The position numbers and the translations under genes are program-made. Shown in pieces: positions 45,173 through 54,166 of a stretch of 64,000 nt of DNA. The notes beneath the pieces were generated by a model, which searched no databases, had not been told where the DNA came from, and was given only the letters and a program-made list of their open reading frames with translations. Position 1 is the stretch's first letter; every line of letters starts with the position of its first letter. Origin of the DNA: JAXDMU01 sp963762435 (lineage in GTDB: Bacteria; Pseudomonadota; Alphaproteobacteria; ATCC43930; CGMCC-115725); assembly GCA_963762435.1 (NCBI GenBank), contig CAVXLN010000015.1:1-64000 (forward strand), in the 5' to 3' direction.

Positions 45173-45329
45173 GGCGGCGATGCCTTCCGGTACCAAAATC
45201 TTGGCGACCGGAGGGCGGGCCGTTTGGCGCTCATCGTCCGCGCTATGAAGAATAAGGTCTCCGCGAAGTGGTCGATGATCGTGGGCCGGGCCGCTCACGA
45301 GCGGGCAGGGCGACGATTCGAGTGATCCG

Positions 45330-45354
45330 GGAACAAGTCCTGGTTCCAAGGGTT
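45330..45354 (+). promoter_or_regulatory. EcfG-type promoter before the DUF883-like gene
   Basis: GGAAC (45330-45334), 17 nt, GTT (45352-45354), matching the alphaproteobacterial general-stress sigma factor consensus GGAAC-N16/17-GTT. It lies 31 nt before the start codon. Confidence 0.65.
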
Positions 45355-45385
45355 GAGCGTCGCGCACACTCGCTGGAGAGATGAA

Positions 45386-45637
45386 ATGGAAGAGACCACG
45401 ATGTCGACCGCGTTCAAGGAAGCGGCGCTGAGCGCGCAGGAAAGTGCCACGGATCTTGCCGCGGAAGCGACGCGTCAAGTCCGCCAGGCAGCGCCTCGCG
45501 TCGAGCGCGCCGTGCGGCAGGGCTATGGCGAGGTCGCGGCGGCTGCCGAGACCATAACCGAGGGTCGAGCCCTTCCGGCCCTGCTGGCGGCAGCCACGGT
45601 CGGCCTTCTCATCGCGTTTTTCCTGCGCCGGCGGTAA
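45386..45637 (+). CDS. ElaB/YqjD (DUF883)-like membrane-anchored protein
   Basis: An 83-residue protein with a long charged helix (residues 10-60, rich in Ala, Gln, Glu, Arg) and a C-terminal membrane helix (ALPALLAAATVGLLIAFFL) ending in a basic RRR. This is the layout of the ElaB/YqjD/DUF883 family, which are stress- and stationary-phase-induced, tail-anchored and ribosome-associated in E. coli. ATG 45386 follows GGAGAG. It is the first of three adjacent genes with EcfG-type promoters. Confidence 0.75.
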   Translation: MEETTMSTAFKEAALSAQESATDLAAEATRQVRQAAPRVERAVRQGYGEVAAAAETITEGRALPALLAAATVGLLIAFFLRRR

Positions 45638-45724
45638 CCGCCGTGATCGATCACGCGTTGATCGGGCATCGCGCCGTCTGATCCACGCGGCGGCGGCTGG
45701 AGCACCGGAATTCGGCCGCCGTGG

Positions 45725-45749
45725 GGAACCGAGCAGATGGTGCCGGGTT
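45725..45749 (+). promoter_or_regulatory. EcfG-type promoter before the manganese catalase
   Basis: GGAACC (45725-45730), 16 nt, GTT (45747-45749), a full match to the EcfG consensus. The catalase start is 97 nt downstream. Confidence 0.65.
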
Positions 45750-45846
45750 GCTTTCCTACTCCAGCGGCATCGGGCATTCGGTTGGCAGCTGGATTCAGCA
45801 CTGAGCGTTCGTCGCCGTCGGGACCACCGACATCGAGGGCCGACAA

Positions 45847-46746
45847 ATGTTCATGCACAACAAACGTCTCATGTACACCGTCAGAGTAGCCGAGCCGAAC
45901 CCGGTGCTCGGGAGCTTGATGCTCGAACAGTTCGGGGGACCGCAAGGCGAGCTTGCTGCCGCCATGCGCTATTTCGGCCAGGCGATCGCCGAGAGCGACC
46001 CGGGCCGGAAGGATCTGCTGCTCGACATCGCGACCGAGGAACTGAGCCACCTCGAAGTCATCGGCACCATCATCTGCATGCTCAACAAGGGCGTGAAGGG
46101 CAAGATGGCCGAGGGCATGGAGGAGGCCGAGCTGCTGGCCGAGATCACCGCCGGCGGCGAGAGCCATACGGCCTCGTTGCTCTATGGCGGTGGTGCCGCC
46201 CTCATGAATTCGGGCGGGGCACCCTGGAGCGCCAGCTATGTCGATACCATCGGCGAACCGACCGCGGATCTGCGGTCCAACATTGCCGCGGAGGCGCGGG
46301 CCAAGGTCATCTATGAGCGCCTCATCAACGTCACGGCCGATCCCGGCATCAAGGATGCGCTGGGATTCCTGATGACGCGCGAGATCGCTCATCAAAAATC
46401 CTTCGAGAAGGCGCTCTACGCGATCGAGCCGAATTTCCCGTCCGGCAAGCTGCCGGGCGTGCCGGAATTCACCGACAAATATTATCATCTGTCGCGCGGA
46501 GACGGCGAGGCGCACAAGGGATCGTGGAATTCAGGGGCGCAGTGGGAACATATCGATGATCCCGATCAGCAGATTGCCGTCGACGACGGCGACGGTCTCG
46601 CCAGCGTCAAGCTCGATCGAAAGGCCGAGGCGCTCGTCAACGCCGCGGCGGTTCGGACGGCTTCCCATCCGGACACCAATCCCATCACCGGTGCCGATCT
46701 CGGTGCCGGCCCAGGTGCTGGAAAGATGACCAAGCCTCGCAAGTAA
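45847..46746 (+). CDS. Manganese catalase
   Basis: A 299-residue dimanganese catalase that decomposes hydrogen peroxide without haem. The four-helix-bundle ligands are visible: LEQFGGPQGELAAAMRYFGQ (Glu), ATEELSHLEVIGTII (Glu and His), EARAKVIYERLI and MTREIAHQKSFEKAL (Glu and His). The C-terminal region HLSRGDGEAHKGSWNSG is typical of the family. Its promoter region carries an EcfG-type element, consistent with stress induction. A hairpin follows at 46786-46810. Confidence 0.95.
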   Translation: MFMHNKRLMYTVRVAEPNPVLGSLMLEQFGGPQGELAAAMRYFGQAIAESDPGRKDLLLDIATEELSHLEVIGTIICMLNKGVKGKMAEGMEEAELLAEITAGGESHTASLLYGGGAALMNSGGAPWSASYVDTIGEPTADLRSNIAAEARAKVIYERLINVTADPGIKDALGFLMTREIAHQKSFEKALYAIEPNFPSGKLPGVPEFTDKYYHLSRGDGEAHKGSWNSGAQWEHIDDPDQQIAVDDGDGLASVKLDRKAEALVNAAAVRTASHPDTNPITGADLGAGPGAGKMTKPRK

Positions 46747-46785
46747 TTCCCGCCCGGGCTCGGCCCAAGCCGGTCAATTTAAAAA

Positions 46786-46810
46786 GACGGCCCGATTTTC
46801 TCGGGCCGTC
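46786..46810. terminator. 10-bp stem hairpin after the manganese catalase
   Basis: gacggcccga (46786-46795), ttttc, tcgggccgtc (46801-46810): a perfect 10-bp stem. No T-run follows on the plus strand, but an A-run precedes it, so it terminates better on the minus strand; it probably still serves the catalase transcript. Confidence 0.6.
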
Positions 46811-47157
46811 CTGGCGGCTGGGGTGGCGTGGCATTGGTGCGGCGCACGCGCTCGGCCACACTTTCTGTCAGCTGGCGGAGTTCGACTTTGGCGGCATGCG
46901 TGGAAAACGGGGAGTGGTTCACGCCCCCCCCATCCCGGGTAGCGCCACGAGATGCGGGAGCCCGAGGGTGCGGGTGGCAGGTGACATTGGTAACGCACAA
47001 CCTGTAATCGTCCGCTTCGCCCTGATATTGGTGCCGCTCACTCTGAATGAATATGGGATTTTTTTATAATTTTGAGCTGTGTGGACAAAATTTGTAATCT
47101 CTGCCACAGAGATTTATTCGAATTGTACCGGAAGCACAAATATTGATCGGCGACGAT
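46811..47157. other. Intergenic, becoming AT-rich
   Basis: No gene supported. The right part (about 47050-47125) is markedly AT-rich with a ttttttt run and a small tctctg-cca-cagaga hairpin. Confidence 0.5.
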
Positions 47158-47182
47158 GGAACGAAGGCGGCCCTGTCCGGTT
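47158..47182 (+). promoter_or_regulatory. EcfG-type promoter before the His-rich protein
   Basis: GGAAC (47158-47162), 17 nt, GTT (47180-47182), 51 nt before the start codon. Third match in 2 kb. Confidence 0.65.
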
Positions 47183-47233
47183 CTAAAACCGGCGCGAGTT
47201 TTTCGTCTTCATTAGGCGCCGACAAAGGAGAGC

Positions 47234-47425
47234 ATGATGTCGAAGGCTGCACATACTGAGGCCGCCACGCACCACGAGAACGCGGCCAAGTCGCACCGAA
47301 CGGCGGCCCAGCATCACGAAAAGGGCGATAGCGCGAGCGCTTCCAAGCACGCCGAGGAGGCCCACGGCCACTCGACCAAGGCCCATGAATCGTCGTCCGC
47401 CGCTCACGGCAAAGGCAAGAAGTAG
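47234..47425 (+). CDS. His/Ala-rich small stress protein
   Basis: A 63-residue protein of strongly biased composition: His, Ala, Lys, Ser and Glu make up most of it (HTEAATHHENAAKSHRTAAQ is typical). It has no hydrophobic core or signal peptide and is probably disordered or a single helix. Similar short His-rich proteins are stress-induced in Alphaproteobacteria; metal or nucleic-acid binding is possible but unproven. Two ATGs (47234, 47237) follow AAAGGAGAG. A strong intrinsic terminator follows, confirming a separate transcript. Confidence 0.8.
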   Translation: MMSKAAHTEAATHHENAAKSHRTAAQHHEKGDSASASKHAEEAHGHSTKAHESSSAAHGKGKK

Positions 47426-47433
47426 AACGAGGC

Positions 47434-47470
47434 GGGACGCCGTCGGATGACGGCGTCCCATTCCTTTGCC
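47434..47470 (+). terminator. Intrinsic terminator after the His-rich gene
   Basis: gggacgccgtc (47434-47444), ggat, gacggcgtccc (47449-47459), an 11-bp perfect stem followed by attcctttgcc. It overlaps the start of the convergent PHB depolymerase 3' end and may serve both. Confidence 0.75.
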
Positions 47471-48562
47471 TTATCCGACCGTCGATGCCGGCACGGAATG
47501 CTGCAGGAAGAAGCGCACCATTTCGCGGCTCGCGTCCGGTCCGCGCGGCTCCGTGTAGGATCCGGCGGCGCTCCCCCCGGACCAGGCATGACCGGCGCCG
47601 TGCAGGACCCATTGCTCGAGCACCGACTTCCCGGCAGCGCCCATATGAGATGTGCGCGTGAAACTCATCCCGCCCGGAGAGTGTCCGTCGATGACGCGGA
47701 TCTGAAGCCCGGCCCGCTCCGACTGCGCAATCACCTGATCACCGTTGATCGGGTTTACCGTTGTGTCCCGATCCCCATGAAACACGATCGTCGGCGGTCC
47801 GCCCCCTGCCTCGGCAACCCGGCTTGCGCCGGCGGATGACGGAGCACCCTGCCGCATGGCGGCGAAGGCGGACGGCATGTCCCGGGCGGCCCCGCAGGCC
47901 AGGCCCGAATGGACCCCGACGGCGGCATAGAGATCAGGGTAAGCCTTGCCCATGATCGCGGCCGCCGCACCCCCGGCAGACAGGCCAGCAACGTAGACAC
48001 GGGCAACGTCGATATGGAACTCGCGAATGATCTGGCGCGTGATGCCGGCGATCAGGGCGGGTTCCCCGGCGTCCCGACACTGGTCGGCCGGGCTGTACCA
48101 ATTCCAGCATTTGGACATATTCGCCGTCTGCGGCTGCGCTGGATAAGCCACCAGGAAAGACTGCTCTTCGGCCAACTCGTTCATCCGGGTGCCGGCGGCA
48201 AAGTCGTCGGGCGACTGCGTGCAGCCATGGAGCATCACGACGAGGGGCAGGGCCTGCCCCTTATAGGTGCTGGGGATATAGAGCTTGTAGGCCCGGCTGC
48301 CTGCTTGGCTGGAGAAACGATGCTCCTTGAAGAGGCCGGCCCCGGCGGGATGGTCGTCCTTTGCCGTCCAGGCCCCGCCGCTGCGCGCGGTGGGCGGAAC
48401 GAAGTCCAGCACGTTCGGCGCGGACTTGCCGCCGCCGGCGGAGGGCGAACCGTTCGGGATTTCGCTCGTCGTCCCACGCAGCACGGCCATTGCTTCCTTG
48501 AGACGGCCCGCGCGCGTCAGGCGGGTCGCCTCTTTCATATCGATCTTCTGAAAGGCCAACAT
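47471..48562 (-). CDS. PHB depolymerase family esterase
   Basis: A 363-residue alpha/beta hydrolase of the short-chain-length PHA depolymerase/feruloyl esterase group. The oxyanion HGC (MLHGCTQSPDDF), the nucleophile Ser195 in GLSAGG, an Asp in FHGDRDTTV and a His in HGAGHAWSGG form the triad, and WNWYSP with a nearby Cys pair matches the family. The N-terminus begins MLAFQKIDMKEATRLTRAGR, an amphipathic helix and not a signal peptide, so the enzyme may be intracellular or phasin-associated (inference). A ribbon-helix-helix-like gene lies just upstream on the same strand. Confidence 0.9.
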   Translation of the reverse strand: MLAFQKIDMKEATRLTRAGRLKEAMAVLRGTTSEIPNGSPSAGGGKSAPNVLDFVPPTARSGGAWTAKDDHPAGAGLFKEHRFSSQAGSRAYKLYIPSTYKGQALPLVVMLHGCTQSPDDFAAGTRMNELAEEQSFLVAYPAQPQTANMSKCWNWYSPADQCRDAGEPALIAGITRQIIREFHIDVARVYVAGLSAGGAAAAIMGKAYPDLYAAVGVHSGLACGAARDMPSAFAAMRQGAPSSAGASRVAEAGGGPPTIVFHGDRDTTVNPINGDQVIAQSERAGLQIRVIDGHSPGGMSFTRTSHMGAAGKSVLEQWVLHGAGHAWSGGSAAGSYTEPRGPDASREMVRFFLQHSVPASTVG

Positions 48563-48650
48563 TTCGGCTGATTCCTACTGGATAGATCTGGGCAAGGCGG
48601 GAGCGTCGCCCATTCGCCTAAAGGCCTTGCAAGATTGAGGTCAGGGGCAC

Positions 48651-49073
48651 TCACTGCATGCGAGCGCTCAGTGCCGCCTTTACGGCCGGCGCCGCCTGGA
48701 GCGCGCCCAGTACACGAATGGACGCGATCGTCGCGAGCGCGAGCTCGACCGATACGTCCGCATCGATGATCGCCAATCCCAGCACTTGAATGTGAAGGCG
48801 CTCGCCGGCCGCTTGGACCGCTTCGAGATCGCTTCGGCTATAGCGGCGCAAGCCCAGATCGAACGCGTTCCGGACCAGGGACTGCTTGACCGCGTCGGCG
48901 TGCCGGTCGAGCTGATTGCGAATTGCCGTGCGGATGAAATCCGTGCGGTTCGAATAGAAGCTCTCCTGCACCAGCAGATCGATATGGCCGAGATCGACAT
49001 AGCCGAGATTTATCGTGATTTTCTCGCTATCGCCCGGCTTGGGGCGGGTCGTCGGCATCGTCATTCTTGCCAT
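48651..49073 (-). CDS. Ribbon-helix-helix (CopG-like) regulator
   Basis: A 140-residue protein. The segment KITINLGYVDLGHIDLLVQE followed by SNRTDFIRTAIRNQLDRH is a plausible ribbon-helix-helix: one strand, then two helices with N-R-T-D-F-I-R-T-A as the second-helix start. The remaining 80 residues are helical and may form an effector or oligomerisation domain. It sits 88 bp upstream of the PHB depolymerase gene on the same strand and may control it. The start could also be an ATG 3 or 5 codons downstream. Confidence 0.75.
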   Translation of the reverse strand: MARMTMPTTRPKPGDSEKITINLGYVDLGHIDLLVQESFYSNRTDFIRTAIRNQLDRHADAVKQSLVRNAFDLGLRRYSRSDLEAVQAAGERLHIQVLGLAIIDADVSVELALATIASIRVLGALQAAPAVKAALSARMQ

Positions 49074-49319
49074 CCAATAACCATCTGCCTGGATGGCATA
49101 TGGATGTTTCTCAGGGAATTGCTAGTCCCGCTCCCCCGATCACCTCATTCGCCGGAGCGAAAACCGACTTGGTTGGTTTGACGCCGCGCAGCGCGCTCGC
49201 GCGACCAGCCGCCGAATGTCACGATTTCGGCGGCTGGCATGACTCGCTGCTAAGGACCGGGTTCACGGATTGGGCGGATCACGCAGCGATCAAACCAATC
49301 CGACACCGGCGCCGAGGCG

Positions 49320-51446
49320 TTACTGGTTCTTGGTGCCGACGGCCTTGATGAACGGCAGGCCGTTCGGTGTGCCATACCCGGTGACATTGTCCCAGCCTGG
49401 CTCGACCGTCAGCGATGTATCCGCACCAAAAGCATAGGCCGCCCATATGCCTTCCTGAAGTGGCCCAACCGCTACCAGATAATCCGTCTGGGGGATCGGA
49501 TTAAACGGACCGATAAAGATGTCGAGCGACGAATAGAAGGTCCTTCCGTTGCTGTCGGTGATCTCACCGATCGTATTGTACTGCGTCTCAAGGGTCGAGC
49601 TGTCGACCACATCCGTGATCTGCCCCGCCTTCAACTTGGCGATCGTCGGCGCAGCTTGGCCCAATGTCTCGTTATTGTACTGCTGAGCGATTGCCCAGAT
49701 GGCGGAAAAGAGCGGGGAGGCCAAGCTGGTTCCGCCGACACCGGCGATCGCGTTTTGCACGCCGCCGATCGTGGCGATCACGGGAACGCCGGTCAGCGGA
49801 TCCGCGTCCGCGGAGACATCGGGCACCTGGCGGCCGATACCCGGAAGCTTTTTCTGCCATGAGGGCTTGGGGTAGTAGAGGCTCTCACCGCCACCAGCGC
49901 CGAATTGGAAGCCGAGGAGTTCAGGCGGATCGTATGCCTGATTGGAGCTCGATCCATCGGCCGCTGCGACCTCGCCGATGAGGGCAGCGCTGGTGCCCCA
50001 TCCGGTGACGATGTCGGCACCGCCCAGAGGATTGTTCATGACGCTCGTCCCGCCCACCGCCGTCACGTATGGCGAGTTCGACGGCACGCTGACCGCGCCG
50101 AGCGGGGTTCCGAGACCGTTATCTCCAGCATCGCCGCTGGAGAACTGCACGGCGATACCGGCCGCCGCCATGCGCTGCAGCACCTTGTTGAAGGCTTTCT
50201 CTTCAGGGGCACCCGCCGCGATTTCCTCATCGTTCTCCCAGCTGCAGGAGACGATGTTCGCGACGTGATTCTTAAGGATGTACTCGAGCGAGGCGATCTG
50301 GTCTTCGTTGTCCTGGCCGTTGGACGCGACCTCGACGATCGTCGCGCCTGGGGCGATCGCATGCGCCGATTGGATGTCCAAGGCGATTTCCGTCGACCAG
50401 CCCGTCAGGTCGGCGTCGTTGGGGTTCGGCGGCAGGCCCTCGGGGTAGATCACCTTGAAGTTCTTGGAGGTGAGGATCGGGAGGCCGAAAGTGTTCGCGG
50501 CCAGGTTCGCGTCAACCTCGGCGTTTGCGTAGCCAAAGCCTTCCACGAGCGCGATGGTCTGGCCCGTGCCGTCATATCCCTGCTTGATGAGAGACTTCAG
50601 GCCGTAATGTTCCTGCAGCTGGCTTGGCGTGTAGGAGACGACGGCCGTCGAGGTAAGGCTGTAACCCGGACCGAAATAGGAAGCTGTGGGCAGCGTTGCA
50701 CCATCGGTCGTGAATATGAAGCCCTGTGGTGCGTAGAGCGCCGTCCCCGTGATGGCATCGCCGAAAATCCCGTTCGGTGACAGAGCCTTCGGAATAGCTT
50801 TTTGGAACAGAGGCTTACCCGTCGCCAAATCTCGAGCGATCGCCAATTGAGGGTGCGTCTGGTGCCGTTCGATCCCGACGGTCGAGTCAACAAGACCCCC
50901 CGCCGCACCGGCCAGCTTCGGCTCGCCGATGGGGGTTTGGACAGTCGATTTGCCGTAGCTGATTGTGTGCAGTTCCGTGTGGAAGGCCGATTCGATCGCG
51001 GCGGTGCTGCCACTTACGCGGATCGAGAAATTCATCGGGTCTACGGAAACCGTCGTCAGGCCCTTGCGTTCCAGCTCGGCCCGGACGGTCTGCATCTCCG
51101 CTGCCGTCGGCGCGTATTTGGCGAAGTCCTTGTCGGTGAACCAGCGATGGAACGTCGACGACGCGGGATCATAGAGTGCCTCCACCGCCTGGTCGAAGCC
51201 CGCCTGGTTATGCAGGTTCAGGTATACGGAGATCGTCTGCTCCTGGGGGGACACGACCCGCCCCAGATCCTTGGGAGCCTTGAGCGTCCCAACCTGCGCG
51301 CTTGCGTCAACCGACGTTGCGGTCAAGTCTGCCGCAACGGCCAGGGCCGGCAAGGCGACGCCCATCGCAAGTGCAGCCCCCAGCGCGCACGTATAGATCT
51401 TCCTTCTGCCCGCCGCGAGCGGCTGAGCACAATGGTAGTTAGTCAT
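49320..51446 (-). CDS. S53 family peptidase (sedolisin / kumamolisin-like)
   Basis: A 708-residue secreted serine-carboxyl protease. Signal peptide ending around residue 38 (LAVAA); a pro-kumamolisin activation domain of about 200 residues with the family strings FHRWFTDKDFAKYAPT and AFHTELHTISYG; then the catalytic domain. Triad by motif: Glu353 and Asp357 in WSTEIALDIQ, Ser574 in GGTSLASP; oxyanion Asp439 in SSGDAGD. The C-terminus DNVTGYGTPNG supplies the calcium site. Active in acid in studied members. Tandem with a paralogue at 51597. Confidence 0.95.
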   Translation of the reverse strand: MTNYHCAQPLAAGRRKIYTCALGAALAMGVALPALAVAADLTATSVDASAQVGTLKAPKDLGRVVSPQEQTISVYLNLHNQAGFDQAVEALYDPASSTFHRWFTDKDFAKYAPTAAEMQTVRAELERKGLTTVSVDPMNFSIRVSGSTAAIESAFHTELHTISYGKSTVQTPIGEPKLAGAAGGLVDSTVGIERHQTHPQLAIARDLATGKPLFQKAIPKALSPNGIFGDAITGTALYAPQGFIFTTDGATLPTASYFGPGYSLTSTAVVSYTPSQLQEHYGLKSLIKQGYDGTGQTIALVEGFGYANAEVDANLAANTFGLPILTSKNFKVIYPEGLPPNPNDADLTGWSTEIALDIQSAHAIAPGATIVEVASNGQDNEDQIASLEYILKNHVANIVSCSWENDEEIAAGAPEEKAFNKVLQRMAAAGIAVQFSSGDAGDNGLGTPLGAVSVPSNSPYVTAVGGTSVMNNPLGGADIVTGWGTSAALIGEVAAADGSSSNQAYDPPELLGFQFGAGGGESLYYPKPSWQKKLPGIGRQVPDVSADADPLTGVPVIATIGGVQNAIAGVGGTSLASPLFSAIWAIAQQYNNETLGQAAPTIAKLKAGQITDVVDSSTLETQYNTIGEITDSNGRTFYSSLDIFIGPFNPIPQTDYLVAVGPLQEGIWAAYAFGADTSLTVEPGWDNVTGYGTPNGLPFIKAVGTKNQ

Positions 51447-51518
51447 CTTAAGTGATCCCTCAGTGGTCGTTTCGGTTCACTGGAGCGCAATGACATGAGA
51501 TCGAATTCGATCCAATGT

Positions 51519-51596
51519 CTGAATCGCCCTCTGATTTATATGTTTAGGGACGGATTGAGCGATCAGGTCGGCTCGACCTGATCGCATCCGCTCTAA
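51519..51596. repeat. Dispersed intergenic palindromic repeat, copy 2
   Basis: Same layout as 16967-17045: starts ctgaatcg-N2-ctct, AT-rich middle, ends gatcgc-atccgctcta. Contains the hairpin gcgatcaggtcg (51559-51570), gct, cgacctgatcgc (51574-51585). It directly follows the stop of the second sedolisin gene and may act as its terminator. Confidence 0.65.
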
Positions 51597-53702
51597 TTAC
51601 TTGCTCTTTGCGCCCACGGCCTGGATGAAGGGCAGGCCGTTCGGGGTGCCATAGCCGGTCACATTGTCCCAGCCTGGCCCGACCGTCAGCGATCCATCGG
51701 TGCCGAAGCTGATCGCATAGGTCAGCGCGAAACCCTCGAGCGGCGACAGCGCCACCAAGAAGTTCGACTGCGCGATGTCCGCACCGGGGAAGAAGCCGGC
51801 TCCCGAATAGGCGGTCGTCGTTCCGCTATTATCGATCGTGCCGGACAAGCTGTACTGCGTCATGTCCGAGGTATCGATCACATCGGTGATCTGGCCCGCC
51901 TTCAACTTGGCGATCGTCGGAGCGGCCTGCCCCAATGTCGCGTTGTTGTATTGCTGGGCGACCGCCCAGATGGCGGAAAAGACAGGGGAGGCCAGGCTGG
52001 TTCCGCCCACGCCCAGTACCGCATACTGGGTGCCTTGGGTCGTGGCGACCACGCTGAACCCGGTAAAGGGATCCGCAAGTGCCGAGACATCGGGCACCTG
52101 GCGGCCGATGCCGGGGAGCTTGCTCTGCCAAGAGGGCTTGGAATTGTAGATGCTTTCGCCACCGCCGGAACCTTGCGTGCCCGCGTAATCGGGCGCCGAC
52201 AGCACCTGGAACTCGGTACCGAGGAGTGAAATATTGGTACCCCATCCCGTGACGAGGTTACCGCCGCTGACGGGATCGTTCATAACGCTCGTTCCGCCGA
52301 CGGCGGTCGCATAGGGCGAGTCGGACGGCACGCTGACGGCACCCACCGGCGTTCCCAGACCGAAATCTCCCGAGTCGCCGCTCGAGAATTGCACGGAGAT
52401 GCCGGCTGCCGCCATGCGCTGCAATACCGGATTGAAGGCCCCTGCTTCGGCCGGCCCCGCCAAGAATTCCGGATCGACCTCCCAGCTGCAGGAGACGATA
52501 GTCGCGACCTTATGCTTCAGGATGTATTGGAGTGCCGAGATCAGATCTTCATCGTCCTGGCCGGCGGCCGCGACCTCGACGATGTTCGCCCCTGGCGCGA
52601 TCGCATGCGCCGCTTGGATGTCGAGCGCGATTTCCCCGGTCCAGCCGAACAGGTCGGCATCGTTGGGGTTCCCCGGCGGACCGTCGGGGTAGACCACCGA
52701 GAAATTCTTGGATGTAAGCGGCGGGAGGCCGAAGAAGTTCGCGGCCGCGTTTGCATCGGCCTCTGCGTTGGCGTAGCCGAAGGCGTCCACGAGAGCGATC
52801 GTCTGCCCCCGACCATCGTACCCCTGGCTGATCAGCGGCGTCATGCCGTAGAAGCCCTGTAGCTGGCTTGGCGTGTAGGAGACTTGCTGGGTGAACTCGA
52901 ACGCGAAGAGCGGGCCGAAGAAGCTCTCCGAGACGGAGCCGAAACGCTCTTTGATGTTGGTCTGGGTAGCAGGTCCAAGCGCCGTCTGGACGACGAATTT
53001 GTCGAACACCGTGGCCAACGGAAATTGGGTGATGGGAAAATCCGCCATCGGCTTGCCCGTCTGCGGGTTCTTCGCGATCACGAGTTGCGGTTGCGCCTGA
53101 TGGCGCTCGACCCCGACGACACCCCCGACAAGATCGCCCGCAGCGCCCGCCAGCTTCGGCTCGCCGATGGCGGCTTGGACAACCGAGTTTCCGTAACTAA
53201 GAGTGTGAAGCTCAGTGTGGAATGCCGACTCGGTCGCGGTGGTGTTGCCACGCACGCGGATCGAAAAATTCTGCGGGTCCACGGAAACCGTCTTCATCCC
53301 GTGGCGCTCCAGCTCGGCCTGAACGGTCTGCAGCTCCGTCGCCGTCGGCGCGTATTTGGCGAAGTCCTTGTCGGTGAACCAGCGATGGAACGTTGACGAG
53401 GTCGGATCATAGAGTGCCGCCACCGCCTGATCGAAGCCCGCCTGGTTATGCAGTTTCAGATGCACGGTGACCGTCTGCTCCTGGGCAGACGCCACACGCC
53501 CCAAATCCTTGGGAGCCGTTAGCGTCCCAACCTGCGCGCCGGCCGCCGGCTGCGCGCTTGCACCTAAAGGATTTGCGGTCAGCTCGGCCGCGGCGGCCAA
53601 GGCCGGCAAAGCGACGCCCATGGCAAGTGCCGCCCCCAGCGCGAAAGTACAGATCCTCCCTTTACGGTGCGAGAGCGGCCGTAACCGAATCATACGCTCC
53701 AT
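51597..53702 (-). CDS. S53 family peptidase, tandem paralogue
   Basis: A 701-residue sedolisin, clearly duplicated from the same ancestor as the downstream copy: shared segments include FHRWFTDKDFAKYAPT, AFHTELHTLSYG and AQQYNN. Signal peptide ending LAAAA, prodomain, and catalytic residues Glu357 and Asp361 in WTGEIALDIQ, Asp443 in SSGDSGD, Ser569 in GGTSLASP. Differences cluster in the linker between prodomain and catalytic domain (about residues 205-275) and near 490-515, which may change specificity. ATG 53702 follows AGGAG with 10-nt spacing. Confidence 0.95.
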   Translation of the reverse strand: MERMIRLRPLSHRKGRICTFALGAALAMGVALPALAAAAELTANPLGASAQPAAGAQVGTLTAPKDLGRVASAQEQTVTVHLKLHNQAGFDQAVAALYDPTSSTFHRWFTDKDFAKYAPTATELQTVQAELERHGMKTVSVDPQNFSIRVRGNTTATESAFHTELHTLSYGNSVVQAAIGEPKLAGAAGDLVGGVVGVERHQAQPQLVIAKNPQTGKPMADFPITQFPLATVFDKFVVQTALGPATQTNIKERFGSVSESFFGPLFAFEFTQQVSYTPSQLQGFYGMTPLISQGYDGRGQTIALVDAFGYANAEADANAAANFFGLPPLTSKNFSVVYPDGPPGNPNDADLFGWTGEIALDIQAAHAIAPGANIVEVAAAGQDDEDLISALQYILKHKVATIVSCSWEVDPEFLAGPAEAGAFNPVLQRMAAAGISVQFSSGDSGDFGLGTPVGAVSVPSDSPYATAVGGTSVMNDPVSGGNLVTGWGTNISLLGTEFQVLSAPDYAGTQGSGGGESIYNSKPSWQSKLPGIGRQVPDVSALADPFTGFSVVATTQGTQYAVLGVGGTSLASPVFSAIWAVAQQYNNATLGQAAPTIAKLKAGQITDVIDTSDMTQYSLSGTIDNSGTTTAYSGAGFFPGADIAQSNFLVALSPLEGFALTYAISFGTDGSLTVGPGWDNVTGYGTPNGLPFIQAVGAKSK

Positions 53703-54166
53703 TTTACTTATTCTCCTGAAGAATTATGAAGTGAACTGACTACATAAAAACAAATCCTTAAAGTCTATATTAAAAATCCATAGACAAAAATCGACTTAAT
53801 ATCGATATAAGAACACATAAAGCAATACCATCGCGACGGATATGGATACATATCGTCCAAATCAGTATTCATCTCTGCAAAGAATTGATTATTTATTGGG
53901 CGTATCACATAATTTTATTTTCCACGACACCATCATTTCCAGAGTCCGAACAATATCGCGCCGCGCAACTGGCGACGCCCTTCGATCGGACCAACTCGGC
54001 CCACGATCGGGGATCATCATCATGGTGGATAGCGCCTGCAATTTCGCGCTAACTGTTATTTAAAAGCATTAATTCTGTTCGCAGCGATCGGCCCCGGTGT
54101 CCTCGTTGCTTAGCAAAGCGAGAGCGCCGGCCGCGCTCTTGAGCAGGCGTAAGGGAGCTATGCTGC
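53703..54166. other. AT-rich spacer between regulator and sedolisin genes
   Basis: About 464 bp; the part at 53730-53940 is far more AT-rich than the rest of the window, with runs such as ttattta and attttatttt. One short open frame (53842-54063) has no ribosome binding site and no recognisable product. It probably contains the sedolisin promoter and regulatory sites, or is horizontally acquired DNA. Confidence 0.55.

Noticed and set aside
46774..47107. Short minus-strand frames after the manganese catalase
   Set aside because: Pro/Arg-rich low-complexity translations without start signals; more likely intergenic.
53842..54063. A 73-codon frame in the AT-rich spacer
   Set aside because: No ribosome binding site, no domain or signal; composition follows the spacer.
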